In this document: piece after piece, positions 24,201 to 35,890 of the stretch | Position numbering within the stretch: position 1 is the stretch's first letter | Layout of the letters: every line of letters starts with the position of its first letter | DNA from: Pomacea canaliculata | Taxonomy: Eukaryota; Mollusca; Gastropoda; Architaenioglossa; Ampullariidae | Length of the DNA stretch: 64,000 bases | Direction of reading: 5' to 3' | NCBI RefSeq assembly: GCF_003073045.1 | Contig: NC_037594.1 | Span: forward strand, 28,012,737 to 28,076,736 | Position numbers and translations under genes: made by a program | The notes under the pieces: generated by a model | The model's input: the letters and a program-made list of their open reading frames with translations, nothing else | Databases searched by the model: none | What the model was told of the DNA's origin: nothing

Positions 24201-26108
24201 CTTGCTAAGTCTGCAACCTTTCATTCTCTTTCCTTTTATTTCCTTCTCTGAATAAGTCTTTACTTCCTATTGTTTGCTTGTGTCTTTTTCTTTTGGTCTA
24301 TGCATTCTGACTACTCATTTCTTCGTTCATTTAGGTTTCTGTATCTTCCTCATCGTCGTCCCTTGTTTACTCCCCTTGTGCTCACTTTTCTGTCCATTAT
24401 GTTTTTATGCATCTGACTTGTCAACACTTCAACGGTTTCTGTTGACAAAGAAACAGTGATACAGATGTAAGACAACAACAACGATGAGTGGCAGGTGTAC
24501 TGTCCCAGGTTGCTCTCATTTGGAGCCGCAAGGCCTTTGTTGTTTATGGCTGGGAAATCCGTAGACAACAAACAAAAAAATACAATGTTTACCTGTCATA
24601 TAATCCTTTTCATATTAGGTGTTTTCGGAGTACAAAATCCCAATAAGAATGCTACATGAAAAGAAATCCAAATGTGTAGCAGAAATTTTATATATATATC
24701 ACGCGCGCACACAAACATTCGTTAACACAAACATGGTTGATATAATACATAACTTGAAAAGTTTAGTTTTGACATAACGTCTAAACTTAGGAAGACGGGA
24801 TTTCCAACGCCCACGTTTAAAAAAAAAAAAAACTTCCGATAAACAAGTTCAAGAACTCAATAGCCTCCACGCTCTATGAATAGCCGTTAACCAGCTCGTG
24901 CCCTACCACCCGTTCAAGTTGAATACCGCTTTTTGTTTGCTGGGCTAAGAGGTCAGGGAGAGAGAGAGAGGGGGAAAAAGAGAGAGTCTGTAGGGAGGAA
25001 GAAATATTGAGATTGATGCAAGCAGTACTTGCTTGGACTCCTGAGCGACCTGGAAGTTGAAAGAACTAACTTCAAAGCCTTAAGAAAGTGTAGTTATAAT
25101 GTGATGCTTCCTCGCATGTGGTGGATCCATCAACAACTGTGATAACTGCTTCAGTTCTGAAAGATCTGAGAATGTTTCGCCACCATATTTCCATTCTGCA
25201 CATCGATTGGCATGAGAGAGAGAGAAAAATAATAGTGCACGCGGTCAATGAACTGTTGTACAACATCAGATCACAATTCCGTCGTACCTTCACTCACTGG
25301 TTGGCTGGCAAAACCAAAACATACAAAACCACTAGAGAGATATACACATACAAATACAAAACCACTAGAGAGAGAGCGAAAGAAAAAGTAGAAACAACTC
25401 TCCTACTAAATATATGCATTTCGGGACTGTAAGCAATGAGATATCAACACTCAGTCTGTATTTCAATGACCGGGCGGTGATCGGCTACTACATACCTCAC
25501 AATATCAATGCACATTCCTTCAGTGATAACTAGTACTTTGACAGAATTATCTGCCCAGGGGAAAAAAACTGTATGCGTGGGCGTCCAGCTGTGTGATGAC
25601 ACAGAATGTTAATTATCATTTGAGTTATCACCACAACACTTTATCATGGAGCGTGGACTCTTGCACCACCTCGTGTGGTAGTGGTCGAGGGGCTTTGCGG
25701 GGATGAAATGTATCTCTTAATCATGGGGTTGTCGGTGCTTTCTTTTTTTTTTTTTATTTTTTTTTTTTTTTTCCATTGAAGTTGAAACTGTCCCAGAATA
25801 GCAGCACACCTAACACGATATGTTGTGGTTGCTGGATCGCTGCCAAATACTACCGCCATCAGTCCTCCATCTGAACTCGCCATGAGAAATAACCACTGGA
25901 AATAACCACTTGCAGAAGATTCAAAAACAGATTTGAGATATCAGTAAAAATAAAAACAACAATATTCATATTTTCCAACCACTTAACTCTCGAGAGCCAA
26001 GCGCTGGAAAGGAGTGTACTGAAAGTATCCCCGGAACAAAGCAGGAATGGAGTTTTCATCTGACTTATCTACAAATGAGTTGTAGATGTCGAAATTGATC
26101 AACAAGAG
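15202..26108. other. 3' flank of the Bcl-2-like gene and intergenic DNA, no gene seen
   Basis: The first part should be the Bcl-2-like 3'-UTR; a candidate AATAAA poly(A) signal sits at 15274-15279, but others follow and the true end is unknown. The remainder is AT-rich without a supported exon. Landmarks are a T/G array (about 17137-17170), two diverged direct repeats at about 17757 and 18230, GC-richer DNA at about 21.7-22.9 kb with short overlapping open frames but no domain, and an A/T-run pair near 25.74 kb. Confidence 0.5.
17757..18285 (+). repeat. Diverged direct repeats about 473 bp apart
   Basis: The segment starting AATGTGTAATATTATTCTTG at about 17757 recurs as AATGTGTAATATGGTTCTTG at about 18230. 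Both copies continue to a CAGTAAGCC motif about 45 bases later. They bracket roughly 420 bp of A/C-rich DNA. This may be an old segmental duplication or the ends of an element. Confidence 0.4.
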
Positions 26109-26111
26109 GAC

Positions 26112-26507
26112 ATCCCTTCAATCCATATCATGAGAGTTTTTTTTTTTTTTTTTTTGTTTTCTTTTGTTTTGTTTTTTGTTTGTTTGGTTTTTTGTTTTTT
26201 GGTTGTTGTTTTTTTGTTTGGTTTTTTTTGGGGGGTGCCAACAACTGTTACATTGGTCCTGGCATTTCTCCTTGTTGGTTTGTTTTATTTTTCTCTTCAG
26301 TTCTCTTCATCCCTTCAATCCATAGCATGAGAGGGGTTTTTTTGGTTTGTTTGTTTTTTGTTGTTTTGTTTGTTTGTTTTATTTTTTGTGGGTTTTTTGG
26401 TTGTTGTTGTTTTGTTTTTTGTTGGTTTTTTTGTTGGGGGTTTTTTTGTTTTTTTTTGGCCAACAACTGTTACTTTTGTCCTTTTTTTCTTTTTTTCTCT
26501 TCAGTTG
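26112..26507 (+). repeat. About 197-bp tandem duplication with T/G-rich core
   Basis: Two adjacent units begin at 26112 and 26309, each with ATCCCTTCAATCCATA followed by CATGAGAG. Each continues through a T/G-rich array to CCAACAACTGTTAC and ends in TTTCTCTTCAGTT. The unique flanks within the units match closely while the T/G cores differ in length. All open frames here are Phe/Leu/Cys artefacts of the array. Confidence 0.85.
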
Positions 26508-27311
26508 CGTATCTGGAATGACATGCTCGAGTGACGCACGTGCAAATGCTCTGTATCCCCTGTGTTTTTAATCTGCGCATGCGCATTATACTAGTGAACA
26601 CTAGTCAGCTTCTACTCCGTGCAGAGCTCAACAGCCGACTTGGCTTCATCAGCTGCTGTTTGTTCTACGGATGTCATTCGTAGTTTGTCTTTGCGTGCAA
26701 TCAATGGCAGTCAGACAGCTCGTACCCACGCCACCTCCAAATTCCTCCTGCGATTTGTATCACAACAACCAAGTCTTAAAGCTCTGCCACGCCAGCCCCC
26801 CACAAAATTCGAGAAATTTTCTCCCATTTTCAAATAATTCCCCTCTTTCAGTAAATCCCCCATCCCCCACAACACTTCTCCATCCTCCGCATTATCGATC
26901 GTCGCCGAAGTGGAGGCAACTGAGTAAAAATTGTTACCTTGTCGTTATTTGAAATTCATGTTTAATGCATAAACACATTTCACGTCTCGTCTCGAGGCGC
27001 ACGAGCTCGGCTTCTTTGCCGGGAGTCTGGCGGCCGCCTGCTAACTGCCTTCCTCCATCCATTGACTACCTTTGCTCGATGCTGCGTCAAGCTTGACGGG
27101 ACATCGCCGAGGAGAATAATCTGTGTGAACTGACTGCTAAGCCCGTGGGCAGTGGAGGCTGATTTGTGGGTTTGTGGATTGCCCTCTTGCATGTCCTCTG
27201 AAAATAACCGCCCACAATTACCTGCAGTGCATCTGATGACCTTTACCTGCGGCAAACGATTGTAACGAGACGGTTCCACTAAAAACCAGCTCGGTAAAGA
27301 CCCTCCGAGGC

Positions 27312-27342
27312 GTTGCTAGGCGACGAGGACGTATGGCATTGG
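27312..27342. promoter_or_regulatory. X-box-like (RFX) site next to an inverted CCAAT box
   Basis: GTTGCTAGGCGACG at 27312-27325 resembles the RFX X-box (a GTTGCY..RGCAAC palindrome). ATTGG follows at 27338-27342. A closely similar arrangement occurs at 57819-57892. Nearby gene starts were not identified, so any promoter role is inference. Confidence 0.3.
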
Positions 27343-27899
27343 TCAACAACGTAGCGTGACACACTGTTTGGCCAAGCAGTTCCCCCCAGTTCCCAAGCAA
27401 GACCTTAATTCCTTCTTAGCAACGAATTTAAATAAACCAGGAAAAAAAACCCTTGATTTTAATATTTAAAAAAAAGAATCTCTCTCTCTTTCTCTTTTTC
27501 TCCATGTTTGTGTGGTTCTTGGAGATAAAATTGTAAGAGCCCTTAAAAACTTCAATAAAAATAACAGAAAAATCCCTACTGGGTCTCGATCCTGACAGAC
27601 AGAGGTTAGCTGGCTGGTTTCCACGTGACTAACAATGGGAACCTCATCTGGTTTGTCTTGGGGTCATGAGGTCGTCTTTATCACCTGATCCACACTCCCA
27701 TTTCGTCCCCATCCCCCTTTTTTCTTCCCAATTCTTTTTTTTTTTTTAAGGACGAATTATGTGTCTGCTATTGATTCTGCATGCAATTGCAGTGTGCGCC
27801 ATGTTAATCATCTGCTGCAGGCCTGTTCCTGTGGTCTCAGACGAGACCTGCGGTCACGATGCTAAAACCCACCTGCAGAGGGTTTCCAGACTTCGGTCG

Positions 27900-27914
27900 T
27901 GACGTCATCACGTG
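27900..27914. promoter_or_regulatory. CRE palindrome with adjacent E-box
   Basis: TGACGTCA at 27900-27907 is followed one base later by CACGTG at 27909-27914. Both are perfect palindromes for bZIP and bHLH-ZIP factors respectively. No gene start is recognised close by. Confidence 0.3.
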
Positions 27915-30900
27915 GCCGTTAAAGTCGACCGTTGGTATACCAGCTGTTATTATGTGATGACGTGTGCCTGCTGAACTCAAATATCGTTAACTTTAATGGA
28001 TTGTAGTGAGCAAAGTTCACTCTCATTCACTTCCAGTGTGTGGCTGTCAGTGTATGAGCTCCCTTGTGTTAAGTGTGTGAGAGAGAGAGAGAAATGCCTG
28101 GCGCATGTGTTTGTGTGGTGTGAGCGTGCGTGTGAACGTGTAACAGGACATCAACCTTCAGGGTTTTCCCGGAGGTCTAGTCTCTCAGTTCACTTTTAAA
28201 TGAAACTTCTGATGGGCCCAAAACACAATCGAGACAACTCACGTATCTAACCTTTGAGTTCCTACACTCAGCAATGAAACATCATAATTCCTTCTGGTTG
28301 TATCCCTTGAGTCACGTCTTCCACCATAGTCATGGTACAAAAATGATATGAATGCGGAAATAAAAAGAGAGTAGACTGAATGAATTCGAAAAACAGAATT
28401 AAAAATTCTTTCATGAAGCACTTGATCTTCTGGAACGGGTAGGAAGCATGTAAAAGGTTACAAGACAGGTCACCTGGGAGACGAATCGTAATTTATTTTC
28501 TACTTTTATCAGGCCTTACTACACTGAACTATTACTGTGATTGATTGGATTGATTGATTGACTGATTGATTGGGAGGAGTTTGGTTGGCTGCTCGGGTGG
28601 ATGGTTAACAAAAGATGCAAAGCAGCAGCAGGTTGGAGAAGTTACAGAAGAAGATCGTGACCAGAGCCATCTCAATGAAAACCTTTCATCGTTCATGTCA
28701 GTATAACATCTCGGAAGTTGTGAACTAATTTCACCTCCTCTCCAACCCCTGAAATTTCTTTCAAATGTCAACTGTCTTATCCAGAAAACCCTCATCACAG
28801 TCTCCTTCATCTTTAATCGAAGAGCGATAAAGATTTTCGATGGCGCGTGTCTGTACTTTAGTCAACTTCCTGCTGTCCGAAAAGTAGACATCTTGGTACA
28901 TCTTTCTCCTCTTATTGTCTTTATCTCTAATTCTTGGCCATGACCCTAGGCTGTGACTTTGGTGCACTTGTTTACGTGGAAGCTATCATGGAGACTGATC
29001 AATACGAGGCTCTTTTGAGTGTTTTCTTTAAGGAGGAGGGATTTGATAGGCATGTAGCCTGAGGCTGGCAAAGCCCTCAACAACCTGTTACTTCATTGCG
29101 GAGGTTTGGTGTCGGTGACAGCAGCCGAGGCCAACAACCATGCAACCCTCTTCTCGGGAGGCTGCGTAGAAAGCTCAGCTGCGTAGTAGCATAATGCCGA
29201 CTGCTCCTCAGCTGATGCTGTTGCTGCCTCCACTACTACGCCGCTGCAGCGCCGTTAATGTATAATGTCTGGACGGCCAGCCAGCAGCTGACAGCCATCT
29301 CCTCCGTTCTCACCCTCCCTTCTTCTCTCTCTTTCCTCATTGTGGGTGTGTGGCCGAAAAGCTCGGTGCCAAGAGGAGACCAGTGCAACACCCTCGTCAA
29401 ACCATTTCTCAGTCGCAGAACCGAGAGCGATGTCGTCACCGGCGTCGAGATTGTCGTCTGCTCGTGACCTGCAAGTCCAACTTGTGATAGTCTCCCCCCG
29501 TCTGTCGCCCACTCGGGGAATGTGTTTGCTGACTGACTCCTGCTGCTGCTGTTGCTGTAAAGGCCGGCCCGATGCCAGGCCGTCTGACTCACGATGAAGT
29601 AACCACACAGTCAGACCTGTCATTAGCATTAGCTAAGATTAGCACTGATGCAAAAAGTGTAAAATTTAAAAAAAAAGTAGGAGATACTTTTCAATAAGTT
29701 ATCTGCATGAACTCTCGCCCGAACAAATTATCTTTTTAAAATCGTTAACCATGATTGTATATGCATAACACCGGCTTAGATGATTATTTAATTAAGTCTG
29801 TAAACACTGTAAAAATCCTTAAGAAGAACTCACTTCCTCGTCTTAGGCAAGTACCCGGATGTCCCCCTCTAAACAGTTTGTTTACCCCTGTGTACTCAAG
29901 GTCCACTAAAGCAGTGATGGGTAATCTGTTATCTGTTATATCTAGTGTTGATGTCAACTTAAAGTACACCTTACAGGTTTACACCATCTGTTGTTGCTAC
30001 AGTCTCCCTAGCAATAAGCCATTTCTGACTTTCAGATATCTTCATGTGTGACAGCCACCAAAAAATATTTTTAAAATTGAATATTTCATTATCTGTTATC
30101 TTCCTGTCCGTCAACCTAACCATGCAAGCTATGGATCTATGGATCTTGTTTCCTTTCATGTTGATTGCCAGGTGGTCTGGACCAAATGTCCACTGTGAAT
30201 GTAAACAAAATGTTTACTTTTGGGTAGATTTCTCTCTCATACACTTTTCTTTGGTTCGGGTTTCCACTTACATCCAAGCCAATAATACTTTAGTCCGAAT
30301 TTATAGTCCAGCTGTTTTGAGAATAGAATATTTAAACCAGGTTTTGTAACACTGGGTGTACAGGAACTTGACCGTTCATGCCCCTGACTTCAGGACTCTA
30401 TAATTAAGCCGGATGTCTTCTAAGTTTTAACCTTTTACCCAAATTATTCAGCTAAGGGCAACAGGGTTTGTTGGCGGGGATAGACCCAGGCTTTGTAGCT
30501 GCTCATGTTGCCTCGACGACAAGGTCAGAGTTCACCGGTAGCAATCACAGGAAGATCGAGAGGGGATTTTCTGGGGTCTGACGAACCATTATCAGGATGA
30601 TGGTGCCAGCAACCTGTTAAATCCTCTGATGCTGCTTTTGAATGACTTCTTTCACTAATGATCACATGCATCTGTGCTCTCTTGGATTACCTCCCCATCC
30701 CCATCCCCTCGGCTCCAGTTTCACCCTTTCACCCATCCCTAGCACTCACCACAATCATGTCCAACTTTCTACATTTCTCTCTGTGTGTGTTTGTTTTGTT
30801 TTGTTTTTTGTTTTGTTTTGTTTGTTTTTTTTTTGTTTTGTTTGTTTGTTGTTTTTTTTTTTTTACTCTTACCTACCTCTCTACCACAGTCTGTCTAAAT

Positions 30901-32871
30901 TCCTTGCCAAGACGATTGTTTGCTACCATACTCTAGTGTACCTAGATAGAAACTAAAGCGTGTTTGTCCACGTCAGCTTTCGACTTCCGGCCAGCAAATC
31001 TGTTTTCCACTGACATCTTAAATATTTACGTGTATTTATTTTTAACTCCGCTTGAGTGACAATTAGCATGAGTGGCCTACAAATGGAGTCCATTAGAAGA
31101 AAAGAATGCGTAATTTATCAGTCACCTGACAGCGATGAAGGTGCGCACAGAATGAACAATTGCATCCGCAGTAAGTTGCATCAATAAGACAACAAATAAA
31201 ATAGGGGGAGGAGATGGCCGGTACGAGATGGGGTGAGAGAGGGGGAGTAGGGAGAGGAGGACCGAATAGGAGATGGAGAAAGACATAATTCACACAATAA
31301 TGAGATGTCGAACTGAGCAACAATGCCTGCCACGAAGTCTGTGCACAGTTTATTTATTACATGGTCGCCTTGTTATTTCAAAGCTCCTTTTTTCTCATCT
31401 TGGCCTAGTCTCACCCTGGCCTATAAAAGCTTAGTTGTTATTGTTATCATTCTCTGTATTGACGAGGCATCAATGATGAAAGAGTCAAGGTTCAAGACGT
31501 TCAAGTGTATAAAAATGTCACAGTAAACTTCATGGGGATTTCCACGAACTGAGCAAGTGAAGTGGGGGGAAGTTAACAGAACTCACACTTGCTAATAACT
31601 GTTTTCACAACACCCTCTCCCACTTCCCGCGGCCATGTGAGGAGACACGTTCGGCGAATGTCTCCGCATTCCCAATGGCAGGTCTGCACATAGCCGATCG
31701 AATTCCAAATTAAAAACATTTCTCGAAGAACAAAATGGCTTGAGGGGTTAGGAGACACTGTCTGGCTGGTTGGCTGGCTGGCTGGCTGGCTGGTTTCTCT
31801 CTTTTCCTGGTCCATCTGTTTGCTTTGCATACTTTACATTGTTACACCTGATAAAGTGCGAGGAGCCTGGCGATACAGCATCACGGAAATGGAGCTTCCG
31901 GTCCTCTGACTGCGGGGCTGCGACATCTTGTCGGAAACAGCAGGCTCACTTCTTTGCATGCTCCTTTAAAAATCCGTTCTTCCTTGTCACTGATCGAATA
32001 CAGTGACGCAGAATTGCTTTTTTTTTTTTTTTTTAAACTCGACTGATGTTTAAATTGCGAGCGTGGGTCCTAAACACACATCCCTCCTGCACGTTTAATA
32101 CAGCTCAAACATCGGGCAACACCTTCACTCTCCTCCATCATCACACCAACCACCCCCACCACCACCACCACCACCATCATTTTTCCTTTTGTTGACGAAC
32201 CCTTTAACCGTCAGTCCCACCACCACCACGTGTTCTCACCGAGTCTAGCCCTCGTTAGCCGGCCGTGTCATCGTCCTCGTGCTGTGCGTCTTCGTCACTC
32301 CGCGACCTGTTACGTCACTCAGATCAACGGAAGTAACTGACTGCACCAAGAAACAAAGGACCCACATAACAATTAACGTCCCTAATTAGCTTACAGCATG
32401 TGAGGGAGGAATTTCCATTATGTCTAATCCCGTGAAGGGAGGCGCGTGAATTTTGTTCACATTTGCAGGGAATGGCGGGTAAGGCGGTGACGTTCATTAA
32501 TTCGGATTGAGCGATCGTTCCCGTCAGGCACACGAGCCGACGATTGACCTCGTAAGCCGACGGTTGTGTGCAGCCGTGACCTCTCCCCTCGGAGCGAGGG
32601 TTGGAGCAACCATCATCATCACCCCTCCCACCACCACCACCACACCTTTCCTTGTGCCACGTCATCAGGTGTGGCAGCGATAAGACTTGAGACTGAGTAA
32701 TAACTGGTGACAGGTGGAAAAGAAGGCGGAGCTCCTATTACAGATCACACGGGTGGATAAGCCTGTATGAAGACCCTTCACCACTTTCTTTCTCTGTGTG
32801 TCCATTGTCAATGATCTTTATTTTATTTCATAGACATTGATTGGACCCCGAAAAAATAAATGGAGTAGTGT

Positions 32872-33176
32872 CTTCTACTCAGGCCTGACGAGAGGGGGGG
32901 GGGGCTGGTGTACCCGGGCCCGCGGCTGTCAAGGGGGCCCGGCCTTGGTCAGTGGATTTTTTTCTTCTTCTCCTTTTCTTTTTCTTTTAAAGAAAGGTCT
33001 AAGGACAGAACACCCAAGCATTACACATGCAGAAGTTGAGTTTGAGTGTAGATATCGAGATTCGAATTGTAAACATACATTATATACTGGGAAAATAATT
33101 TACGATTACAAGTACAAGGGGCCCGGAGAGGTCTGTCCCGGGGCCCGGGCTGGCTCTCGGCGGCCCTGCTTGTACT
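32872..33176. mobile_element. hAT-type MITE with 8-bp target-site duplication
   Basis: The element spans 32880-33168 (289 bp). Its left end reads CAGGCCTGACGAGAG. The right end, read on the minus strand, is CAGGGCCGCCGAGAGCC, and both ends then run into a CCCGGGCCC block. This is an imperfect terminal inverted repeat starting with the CAGG-type sequence common in hAT transposons. The flanking octamers are CTTCTACT (32872-32879) and CTTGTACT (33169-33176), a 7/8 match and the length expected of hAT insertion. The interior has no transposase and is AT-rich between very GC-rich ends, so it is non-autonomous. An open frame across it (32837-33205) is incidental. Confidence 0.75.
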
Positions 33177-33934
33177 TCATAAACAAATTTTATAAAATTA
33201 ATTGAATACACACGATAATAGTTACTTTCTTGTCATTCTCTTTCTTTCCTTCTCTTTTGAGCACTTTGCACTGAGATGCACACCATGAATACAACATAAA
33301 TACTACAACAGCTACCACCAGGCTTTGCTCCATTGCCAGCTGTTCAACAAGTTTGCCAACATCCTGAATACCGGCTTTTCGTGTCCAGGTGCAGCTTTAT
33401 TTTCCCCACGAAGTTGTACCAAACAAGTGCAGACCACCTTGTAGTTGTTGCCATTTTTATGGTCAGCAATCAAACCGGACTACTTCAGATACAGCAAGTG
33501 CTGAGTGATGTGGCTGAAATTACTGCAATGTAGTCGGTTAAGGGAACGGTTATGAAAGCGAAGGATACAGATTCAACTTCTTTGGTTCACACCTTTTTAT
33601 TTTTGCTGTTTTCTTGTTATGGAGAGCTGGTGTGTGTTTGAACATGTGAACTTGATAAGTGTGCATAAAAAAGTGCTGAAATTTAGGTTAGGGTTTCGGT
33701 GTAATTTTTGGCAGAATGACTGAGCAGAGAAGACACTTTGATTCGGGTAGTTCGCGCATGCGTAGAACAGGCCTGTGGCAGAAGTTTGTGAGGTGTGGAC
33801 AAGGTACAAACTCTGTCCAAATAAAAACAGCGAAGACCAGAAAAAAAGGACCTGTTAAGGGCGTGAGGACGGAAGCGAAACAGACCTGTTTGAAAATGAA
33901 GCACAATAACGGCTACAACCACCCTAAGGGATGG

Positions 33935-34140
33935 AGTGAGGAGTAGCTCAGTGATAGGTGTGTTCGGAGCAGAATGTTACCTGTTCAAAGGTGTGTACCT
34001 TTTTCCATCATCAAAAGTAAAAAAAAAGGCAAAAGGAAAGGGTAGGATTCCGTCATCCACACCCGCCCTTGATATGCTGAACTATGTATCGTCCACTATC
34101 CCGAAGACCACAATTAAGGTTATGCGACCTTTGACCTTTC
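33935..34140 (+). mobile_element. Candidate tRNA-derived SINE
   Basis: GAGTAGCTCAGTGATAGG (from 33941) fits a tRNA A box, and CTGTTCAAAGG (about 33981-33991) resembles a B box at roughly tRNA spacing. The downstream part ends in non-tRNA sequence with an internal A-run. The surrounding sequence does not fold into a full tRNA, so a decayed SINE is more likely than a functional tRNA gene. Confidence 0.35.
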
Positions 34141-34358
34141 TTTAAAGACAGCGCACCACACCCATTTTTTTCATTTTCGATGGGACATGACATCTCAGCT
34201 TTCAGCATTCCGTTACCGGATGACACAGCACGTTAGTGTATTGATCATAAGCCACAAGGTCCTCAAAGAGACAGGACCACCCTCTACAGACCGAGAAACC
34301 TCGTTAGGATGCCTTCTGTTAGTCACTCCTCACTAGCGCTCGTCTGTCATCTACAGAA

Positions 34359-34397
34359 GCAAAGAAGGACGACGGCTTTCAGTCGTCCTGCTTTTGC
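34359..34397. repeat. Strong short hairpin
   Basis: GCAAAGAAGGACGAC (34359-34373) pairs with GTCGTCCTGCTTTTGC (34382-34397) around an eight-base loop. The inner eight pairs are perfect, followed by a small mismatch. It is shorter than a usual microRNA precursor. Confidence 0.6.
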
Positions 34398-35685
34398 GAT
34401 GTCGAAGAGATAGTCATGTTAGTTTCTCAAATGTCAAAGTGCATCTGAACAGCTAATAAATTTCAAAGTGGGTTGTAGAAAAAAACATTTATTTCTCAGC
34501 ATTTTCTTGCGCTAATAAAATGTCAAAATCGGAGGCGAGTGGCTAGTAAATGGATTGAGTTCGCTGGGGAGAGCTAATCAAATCCATTTCTCACTTAAGG
34601 TCGGGCAGTTTGCAGTAGCCATGCCTCAGCTTTATTCTTTTGTATAGAGAATGTTATTTCTCGGGTCTGAGATTGCAGTAAGAACAAACTTTTCAATTAA
34701 ATAACACGTTTGGCATGTTGTGATTCAATGAAATTTTTGTTGATTTACAATGAACTTTAATTTTATTGCCTTCTGAGTTTCGTTAAACTTTAAATACTTG
34801 CCAATGATTAGAAAAGTTAAAGAATACAAATGATAAAAAAGGAAAGATAGAAAGAAAGAAAACCCCAGAGAAATAAAATGTATTGCACTGTTTCTTTACA
34901 CTGATTGCTCTCAACTCGACAATCATTTTGTGTCCCTAGTTTTCGTTATAAATCACGAGAAACAGTAAATCGTGTTGAAGGGAAAAAAACATAAATCATA
35001 TTATCCATACCAAAAAAAAAACCATAAATAATTATTTCGATTTTGCCCCTAGAAACACTTATGAACACGCGCAAATAATTTTTTCTCGTGGTTGGCACCA
35101 ACTGTGTGGAATAAATGAAGGATTTACTGGTTCACTAGGTGCACAGGAGAAGACAGGAATAATTCTGTTCTATTTTGGTGTTCGACCTTCGGGAGAAAAA
35201 AAAAACTACGAAGAAACAAAAATACGATTGTTATTCAGAACGATCTAAGATTTGAAATGGAAGAAAATATGAAGTTTTTCTATTTTAATCAAATTGAATA
35301 TGATGGGATAATAATATTTCTGTCAATCGGTTCAAGCGAACGGATTCGAGAGGAAAGACTTCCATTACTGGATAATTACTTTAGAAATATTCTTGGTCAG
35401 ATGACACAAATACACTGTCAACGATCCACACGACAAAGACTGATAAACTCGAATTGTCAAAGTGGGACAAAAAATATAGACAACGAAAAAAAAAAAAGTT
35501 TAAGATGAACTTCTCGAGAAAAGCTTATCATTAAGTTCCAATAAGAGCTTGAGACATGTATGGCCACAGTGTTACATTTCGAGATAACACTGAGGTACTC
35601 CAAAGTCTTGGTTGCTAGGTAAGGAGGAAAATGGTTAATGTAGTCCGGGGGTCAAGTGTTCGAGACCGCAGTTATATCGATGTCA

Positions 35686-35890
35686 GGTGTTTCTTTTTTT
35701 TTCTGTGAGGGTTTTGCCTATTTACCTCTTTCCTACTGTAATTCCTTCTTCAGTCTTAGAAGAACCAGAAGCCCATTCAATGGATTGTCATCGAGGAGAA
35801 GTACGCTACCTGTAACTGCGTCACACGGGTATCGAACCAGGTGTCTCAAGCGTCGGACAGCCGTTCGCTTGTCGGTTTCATTACGGTTTA
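35686..35890 (-). mobile_element. tRNA-derived SINE-like element with A-rich tail
   Basis: On the minus strand a tRNA-like head contains a near-perfect B box, GGTTCGATACC (+ strand 35828-35838), preceded by anticodon-arm-like sequence. The element then runs about 140 bases to an A-rich tail (the T-run at about 35692-35702 on the + strand). Just beyond the tail, a second, oppositely oriented B-box-like string GTGTTCGAGACC lies at 35658-35669, suggesting nested or head-to-head SINE pieces. Confidence 0.5.

Larger units (their letters stand above)
26508..32871. other. Intergenic DNA, no gene supported
   Basis: Contents are an X-box/CCAAT cluster (27312-27342), a CRE plus CACGTG pair (27900-27914), a TTGA-type microsatellite (about 28540-28571), a CTG run near 29540, a T/G array (about 30788-30862), GGCT repeats (about 31765-31793), a T-run (about 32017-32034) and a CCA run near 32160. 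A minus-strand frame with a short Gln run at 29255-29629 comes from the CTG run and has no domain. Confidence 0.45.

Noticed and set aside
26130..26571. Overlapping Phe/Leu/Cys-rich open frames resembling membrane proteins
   Set aside because: They are translations of T/G arrays in both tandem units; the same happens at 4.9, 42.2 and 61.3 kb.
29236..29629. Minus-strand frame with a polyglutamine-like run
   Set aside because: The run comes from a CTG/CAG simple repeat; the rest has no domain, and both strands are open because the region is GC-rich.
32837..33205. 122-codon frame with Gly/Pro/Arg-rich ends
   Set aside because: It spans the hAT-type MITE and its GC-rich inverted ends; the composition is explained by the element.
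33682..33698. Telomere-like TTAGGTTAGGG string
   Set aside because: Less than two full units; it is within chance expectation.
33935..34010. Possible tRNA gene
   Set aside because: A- and B-box-like strings are present, but acceptor and anticodon stems do not pair, so it is kept only as a SINE candidate.
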